Shown here: piece after piece, positions 57,980 to 64,000 of the stretch
Numbering within the stretch: the stretch's first letter is position 1
Layout: every line of letters starts with the position of its first letter
Assembly (NCBI GenBank): GCA_963681505.1
Contig: OY811987.1
Span: 4,136,978-4,200,977, forward strand
Source: Eunapius fragilis
Taxonomy: Eukaryota; Porifera; Demospongiae; Spongillida; Spongillidae
Reading direction: 5' to 3'
DNA: 64,000 nucleotides
The notes under the pieces: generated by a model
What the model saw: the letters and a program-made list of their open reading frames with translations, nothing else
The model's database searches: none
What the model was told of the DNA's origin: nothing
Translations under genes and position numbers: made by a program

Positions 57980-58942
57980 TCACAATAATTTTGTCAAAAA
58001 ATGATTTTCAGTGCCTTTTTTCAATCAATGACATAAACACATCAATAAAGCCACGATGTTAAATTATTTTCCGGCTATGTATATGCGCTGCATACATGCA
58101 TGTGTTTTTACCAGCTGTTTACACAGATGGATAACCGATTGAAGGAGACTCGATCCGTGGATAAAAGTGCCATTCAATTTTCTAATTCTTCGAATATATT
58201 AAAATTTACATTGTCGGTCAATTTTTCCAATTTTCACGTAATTTTCTTATTTTCCTAATAATTGACAATTTTAGTTTTTGACTAAATTTATGCAATTTTC
58301 TCACATTTGGCTACACGGACCGGAGACTTCCTTGCGCACTAGTGTATTTGATGTGGATAACAACTGTGCATTAACGCATGTACATATATATATATATGCT
58401 CGTATAACATGAGTATATGCGCTCGTGTATATGATCCGTATAATTATGCCGCCGCCGTTAACTTATACATTATAGTTGTAATAATAATTTTATTTATATT
58501 GTTGTATTGAATATAATACTGATACATATGAGTGCACAAGTCTGCAGCTATGCCGAATTCTCTGCTTCCATCAAGCCGGCCAGCAATAATCATGACCTTT
58601 TTGAATTGCCGCTTTCCACAGCTCTTCCATTCATCTTGTCTGATCTCCAGCTAGGCCTTCTTCTTTCCCGCCATCTTCCCGACTGTGCCCTGCTGGCAAC
58701 AAGCGATATCCGTCCTCGTCTCTATATACCCGCGTTCTTACTATGGCTCCACTCGTCACAATAAGAAGGCGGCGCTATAGTGCAACTGAGATGACGCTTT
58801 CACTGTACATTTTGTTAAATGCACTTACCTGCATGTAGATGCATGGTATTCTTATGGAGTATACAGTTTTACTCCCAATTAACACAGTACACATATATAC
58901 ATGTAACGAGGATTCAAATCTAAATTATTCTGACATACTTAC
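57980..58942. other. Intergenic, AT-rich
   Basis: 3' flank of the methyltransferase. No supported gene; the 58507-58764 frame shows no domain. Ends where the right duplication unit begins. Confidence 0.5.
58044..58049 (+). promoter_or_regulatory. Polyadenylation signal of the methyltransferase gene
   Basis: AATAAA 65 bp downstream of the stop codon at 57979, in AT-rich 3' sequence. Confidence 0.6.
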
Positions 58943-61900
58943 TGATGTGTCATTGTCAACACTTGCATTTGCAGCTGGATATAGAAGATTTGGTGAATTG
59001 CAAAGCTTCTTCAGAATTCCAATACACACCAGATGTTGAAGGCTGTTAGAGGAACTGCTAAGACATGACTTGAGTCTGCTGAACTGAAGTATATGTCCGT
59101 ACAGCTTTAGTTGCAAGTCACAGAACACAACGTTCTCAACTGAAATGAGGACGAAAGGATTGCAGGGTACATTAAGAGCAATCTCCAAATAATGGGAAAT
59201 GCAATCAATAAAAAGGCATTAAAATATACACGTTTACATATGTAAAAGTACTGCAAGGACAAATGCAGAAAGTATTCAAGTCCTTCACAGCAGCCGCTTC
59301 CTATGTACATTATTTAACCACAGATAGACCAAGGATTTGTATATTAAGTCACAAGACTAAAATCACATTCAATACCTTCATATAAACAGATCCAAATGAT
59401 ATAACAACACTACATTGTACATGAATACACTTTGAATATGAATATACATAGAGCTTGTTTTCCATCAGAAACATCAAGCATAAGGGCTGTTTTGCCTTAC
59501 AAAGGAATGCTCAATTCACCCTTATATTCAGTTTCAGGCTGTAACAGTTTCCTAGTTCAAACTTTATCACACGCATGTCCGCTCCCTGAACAATATCTTA
59601 ACTTAACTTCCTTTTGAAACAGCCCTTTGTACCTTTTCTTCTGTTCAGAGCTTTGTGACAAAGTCACAATTTTTGTTCCGCAATGTACATTTAGGGGTAG
59701 GAAGGCAAAAAATCTTGTAACTGCTGTAAAATTTATCTACGAGCTGTTCTAACACCATATTATGAGAACACATATCTCTATTATCCTGTATTTTTGAATT
59801 AAACTAGTTGATAGCAGGTTCTTAGTTTAGTCTTTTAAAGGTACTGTGAATGATGAGGGTCGTTACACATTTTATGTGAAATCATGTACAGAGTATGCCA
59901 TGTATTGAAAAAGGTATGCAAAGCCAAGTGTTTATATTTACATACTGAGAACACACATGCATCCAGTGTTTGAGGGAAGCTCCAAATTCACCGTTTTCTA
60001 TTTAAAATATGTCATACATTTCTTCATTGAAATTGTAACTTGTGTCACAATTGGTCAATCTATGTAAGCCTTGCTGTAAGCAGGAGGCCTCCTTATCAGA
60101 CCATCATTAATAGGCAGCCCTCTGAGGTTGAAAACCTGCATGTACCTAGGGCAGTGGCCATTACACATACAAAGCCAAGTGCCACAAGTATACAAACACA
60201 TACAGATACATTGTGCAAACTGTGTGCATACAGTTGGGCTGCCACAACAGTTTACTGCACTAACAACACCTCATCTGCTAAATGACAATAATGCCATGTA
60301 CCAAACAGACTAATCATACTTAACGTACCACAAAGCTGTTATGCACTGCAGGGTTTTCCCCAGGCCCATTTCGTCCCTACCAGAGTGGAACAACACAATG
60401 TGGCCAAAGCACACAGCCACACACCCTTAGTGCTCACGCTAGAATTGCTCCATGGCCTTGAAAGTCCCTCGTTCCCATAATGCACTCGTACAGAAAGGTC
60501 ACCCCTTCCTTCTGGTGAGGCTTAAGGAGATGGGCAAGGCGAGGATCCACAACGACGTCAACGACAGGCAAGCCGCAGCTGTTGTGCTCCATCTTGTGCA
60601 CAGAGGTACCAGGTGAAAGAGTAGTGCACCACAAAGCACAGCACATCATGGTGGAACATACCTGGTGCTTCTGGGATGGCTGCGGCATAACAAATGCATC
60701 CGAGGCTGTTGCATCATACAGTGGCCTTGCTCTCTATGGTACAGAAAATGAAATGTAACACCCCCTAACTATTCGCAATGACAGCACAAGTCACCTACAT
60801 GTATCTCATGCCATTATTGCATCAGCCATGTTTGAAAAACATTATTATTATTCCTTGCAGGGGCTGCACATTTGTGCTGTTATATTATCATTAGTAATGA
60901 CCATGTAAAAACCCATGCATGTGCATGTATATATGAAATTTACATACAACTATTTTGAACGGGCTTACAGATTCAGTAGTTCTCTTAGCAAAGGACGACA
61001 CTTTTGGTACTAGTTTTGATTGAAAGATTGTACCTAAGTAAAATTTTCATGCAAAAAAAAATCACGATGGAAACACCTCTTCATACATGGGTACAAGCAT
61101 GCATACATGTGCAATGTATGGTATGCAGGTAATGTTTCAGCTCTGCCTCTTGTCCTCTACACACCTGATGACACTGGTCCACTAGCAGTCATTAAGAAGC
61201 ACCTGCCACTGGTCCAGTCCTCCTGGCTTATCTTGCTGATCACCTAAAATAAGCAGGTGTGGAGAGGGTGATGGTCACAATGTGAAGGTACCACCACAGG
61301 ACAGAGTGTTTCAAGAAAGGTGAGCTACGTGTGTACCACCTAAGGCGGCCCAATAAAACTGCTGCATGTGTACGCTCACTTCAATTTCCTTCCCTCCAAT
61401 TAGCAATGAACTTCCTTCCTGAAGGTCGTTCAACTCTCCGATCTTGTACCCACTGCCTTTGGCGATACTGTACCACAAGAGAACAAACAATGCCACATCC
61501 GTACACACAAGCAACGTGTCATGAAACTTACCCAAAACAGACAGATGTACACACAACGATACAAATAATATACATACATCATGCAGCAGACTTGCCAACT
61601 GTGATCAGTACTCCTAGCATGGACATATTGCACATGTACTTGCAACAGTGACACACAAGACCACTGATGTACAAGTAAGACAGAATGATATCAGTCAAAA
61701 AGAAAGGTGTACCATACAATACCTGACCAATCAGATAATTAAAATATGTATCAAATTCAGGATTTTGCACAAGACTAAGGTTTACTTGCATGCATGTGTC
61801 TCCGTCCCAAATCTGTTAATCTTTGGGTCAGAGCCACATCTTTTTTTATAAATATAATCATGTTAAAATGCCTATACATTTTCTCAAACATACACATGTA

Positions 61901-63075
61901 ATGGCACAGGAAACACATACACAGCAACAGCCACAAATTTTACTTACCATCTCCTTCCCATGTCTTGTGCTGTGAAAAAAAAACAGTGATTGCATGAAAA
62001 TCCACCAAATGCATTGTCAGCAGCTTGAAAAAATGACAACTCCTCTCTTACACACTGAGATACCATCACAGCCAGAGCATATCAGAGGATGCACTCGGTC
62101 GGGGCATGCACATCTCATCAGACATAGGATGTTAACATTCAAGTTTCTGACTGTCAGATTTTGTGTGTGTTGCAGTGCGTTAATGATAAAATTATAAGGG
62201 ATGCTAATTAACCAAACAGAATTATTCATCATGTCTTCTGCTACGATTCCAATTGGATTTTGCCTCAAACACTATCTGCCACAGGCAATAAGCACACAGC
62301 GGTTGCACTGGCTGGCATACATGCATACTTCCATCATGGTGCACCATACCAGGATGAAATGCTGCTCTCTTAATAACCATTAAGGCAACATTCAAGAGTA
62401 AATCATTACAGCAGCAGTTAATGATGAGGTACCACACGTGCACAGAACATGGGGATACATGTCAAATTGCGAGAATATTTTGGATGCCTTTTTTCCTGCA
62501 ATACATGTAGAAGTTTCAATAATGATACCATACAATTAACCAGCATAAGAGTGCCTACTCACCACATGACACTGTAGTACTGTTCCTTAGCAACTGTGCA
62601 TTAAACAAAAAAGAAAGTTACAATATATCGGATGCAATCATTGAAGGGTCACTGGCCATGATCTGATGTTTGATCACATTCAGTGGGCGTAGCCTGAGGT
62701 ACAGCATTCTCCACGTCCTCCGTTTTTAGGTGCTGCTTAGTTGCAAATGGCAACAGACAGGTTAAAGTATTTTCCACTTTTGGTATTTCCATTGTCGTGT
62801 GCTACGAAGTGTAAAAGTGAAAACCACACGGTTGACTTCTACATGTATACATGCAAATGTCGGTCGAGTATATAGCTGCACAGTTAATATTTTAATGAAT
62901 CAATAGTATGTTAAAACCACACATTTTTTAAGAGACATAAATTGCAAGAGAATTATTCATGTATCATTCTTAAACATACGAGTGGTTGGCTTTGACATCC
63001 TGGTCCTAGAAACGGAGACTGAAAGCGCGGCTTCTTTGACGTCTGCTGAACAGAAGGAGCAAGAGACCGACACAT
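58943..63075 (-). pseudogene. RAD54B: Truncated second copy of RAD54B
   Basis: Same order and strand as RAD54B exons 1-12 (63075 down to about 60340) plus exon 20 (59139-58943). Between 59310 and 60286 about 1 kb of unrelated sequence replaces the 3.9 kb that holds exons 13-19, so the DEGH box, TGTPIQ and neighbouring helicase motifs are gone. Exons 21-29 are absent too. Exon 6 has lost about 88 bp (left-copy 49016-49103), including its splice donor and LKDLEGK. Exon 20 has a 9-bp in-frame loss. The ATG at 63075 survives (MCRSLAPS). It cannot make a RAD54B ATPase; a short N-terminal protein is conceivable. Confidence is high that it is defective. Confidence 0.88.
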
Positions 63076-63240
63076 AGGGAAAAAATCGTGTTCCGGACCT
63101 TGGGTTTTACACTATCCACCTTGGGATCTGTTCCATTAAACGTATTCAAAGTGCCTAAGTCAACCGTGAATACATTTGATGGAACAAATCCCAAGGTCGA
63201 TAGGATAAAACCCAAGGACCGGAACACGATTTTTTTCCCT
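63076..63240. mobile_element. 165-bp MITE at the RAD54B-copy start codon
   Basis: Starts AGGGAAAAAATCGTGTTCCGG and ends with the complement CCGGAACACGATTTTTTTCCCT, with further complementarity (CCTTGGGTTTTA / TAAAACCCAAGG). The equivalent left-unit site (about 50588) has no insert. No coding region. It abuts the ATG (63073-63075), replacing the immediate 5' leader of that copy. Confidence 0.85.
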
Positions 63241-63396
63241 GTGACAGCTACTACGCTGTTCTAATTATACGTACTTGGATGTGCTGCATATTTACGGTAA
63301 TATAGCAACTTTGAATTTGGCGCGCGCTCATTTCCAACTACATGTACACCATACATGCACAACACAAGATAAAAATTTAAATTTAAAAAAGGAATT

Positions 63397-64000
63397 TTAC
63401 ACATCGTGTAAATAACAGACAGTGAACTGAGAGCTGTCCACAAGGGCAATGGCAGTCCCCGCGGGGTGCCACACCAGAGACTCTGCGGCAGCTCCAGAGT
63501 TGCGCGGGACGCTGATGCTCACGCAGCCGGCAGGCGACCACACGTACAGCTTGTCACCGCGCGTGCAGACGGCCAGCCTGCTGTGGGCGGGGTCCCAGCG
63601 GACGTCCCCCACGGGCTGCAGCTGCACCAGCAGCGCACACAGGCGGAAGGTGGGGATAGACCACACCCACACTGCGGTGGGCGTGTTCCCGTTGATGGTG
63701 GCCAGGTACATCCCGTCGGGGCTGAACGCCATGGTAACGACCCCACACTTGATGACGGGTTTGTCGGGGTCCATGACAACCGTCGGTACTTGAAAGGCCG
63801 CTGTCACTATTTGGTACTTGCTTGGGGCGGTGGTGTGGGTTGCCAGGGGTTGCCCGTCTGGGACTTCGGTGTAGATGGCTGTACCCGCTGGGACGGTCTG
63901 GGGATGCTCGCAGTGAGTGAGTGATTTCCAGGAGACGGCGTTCAGAACAACAAATCCTTGGTCGCATCGACCGAGAGCCAGGAACTGGTTGCTAGGAGAC
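63397..64000 (-). CDS. WRAP73: WRAP73 C-terminal part (right unit, runs off the window)
   Basis: Open from the window edge to the stop at 63397 in one exon, about 200 codons. It has SPSNQFLALGRCDQGFVVLN, SKYQIVTAAFQVPTVV, VTMAFSPDGMYLATINGNTP and TAVWVWSIPTFRLCALLVQ, LQPVGDVRWDPAHSRLAVC and LYVWSPAGCVSISVP, ending VCYLHDV. These align in order with the last WD repeats of WRAP73 of other animals (SPS-QFLAVG, SKYEIASVPV, MLAFSPDSYFLATRND, LYLWSPAGC). This is probably the functional copy, with its N-terminus outside the window. The stop is about 320 bp from the RAD54B-copy ATG, on the same strand. The role (centrosome/spindle-pole WD-repeat protein) comes from family knowledge. Confidence 0.9.
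   Translation of the reverse strand, partial: SPSNQFLALGRCDQGFVVLNAVSWKSLTHCEHPQTVPAGTAIYTEVPDGQPLATHTTAPSKYQIVTAAFQVPTVVMDPDKPVIKCGVVTMAFSPDGMYLATINGNTPTAVWVWSIPTFRLCALLVQLQPVGDVRWDPAHSRLAVCTRGDKLYVWSPAGCVSISVPRNSGAAAESLVWHPAGTAIALVDSSQFTVCYLHDV

Larger units (their letters stand above)
58943..64000. repeat. Segmental duplication, right unit
   Basis: Partner of 43492-54316, running to the window end. Near-identity extends through introns and spacers, so the event, or the haplotype split if this is an assembly artefact, is recent. Confidence 0.9.

Overview
This is a window of eukaryotic, AT-rich, repeat-laden nuclear DNA with spliced genes (GT-AG introns, many of 50-500 bp) and many transposon relics. 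The gene content fits an early-branching or marine invertebrate: a metabotropic GABA-B-like receptor, IL-17-like cytokines, RAD54B and WRAP73. A sponge is my best guess because of the short introns and the divergent GABA-B receptor, but no single sequence proves it. There are no operons, rRNA, tRNA or CRISPR arrays that I can see.

Layout. 0-6 kb: two divergently oriented secreted cysteine-rich proteins that look like IL-17-family cytokines (97-687 minus; 5249-5964 plus, with a 59-bp intron). 6-12.8 kb: gene-poor, with short dyad-rich repeats, a hairpin holding a long G run, a LINE-like remnant and a small Ty3/Gypsy integrase fossil. 12.8-26.1 kb: one complete 15-exon GABA-B-type receptor gene on the minus strand (788 codons by my splicing). 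Its introns carry a 1.2-kb foldback element, a LINE-like remnant and a 524-bp Helitron-like element. 26-32.6 kb: repeats, including a 1.56-kb terminal-inverted-repeat transposon with a 10-bp target duplication.

32.7-50.6 kb: a complete 29-exon RAD54B gene on the minus strand (835 codons). Its introns hold a hAT element nested inside a TTAA-flanked palindromic element, a 1.6-kb near-perfect foldback, and Merlin/ISXO2-like, hAT and LINE-like scraps. 50.7-53.2 kb: a 2.5-kb transposon with an apparently spliced transposase-domain gene. 53.3-54.3 kb: a broken WRAP73 copy. 57.2-58.0 kb: an intronless SAM-dependent methyltransferase. 58.9-64 kb: a second copy of the RAD54B-WRAP73 region.

The most notable architecture is the tandem duplication of the WRAP73-RAD54B gene pair with reciprocal decay. 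The left unit keeps a full RAD54B but a wrecked WRAP73. The right unit has a gutted RAD54B but a WRAP73 that reads cleanly to the window edge. Different transposons landed in the two WRAP73-RAD54B spacers, so the empty and filled sites can be compared directly. A mis-assembled haplotype pair is the main alternative. RAD54B acts in homologous recombination and WRAP73 at centrosomes/spindle poles; I see no functional link beyond their adjacency.
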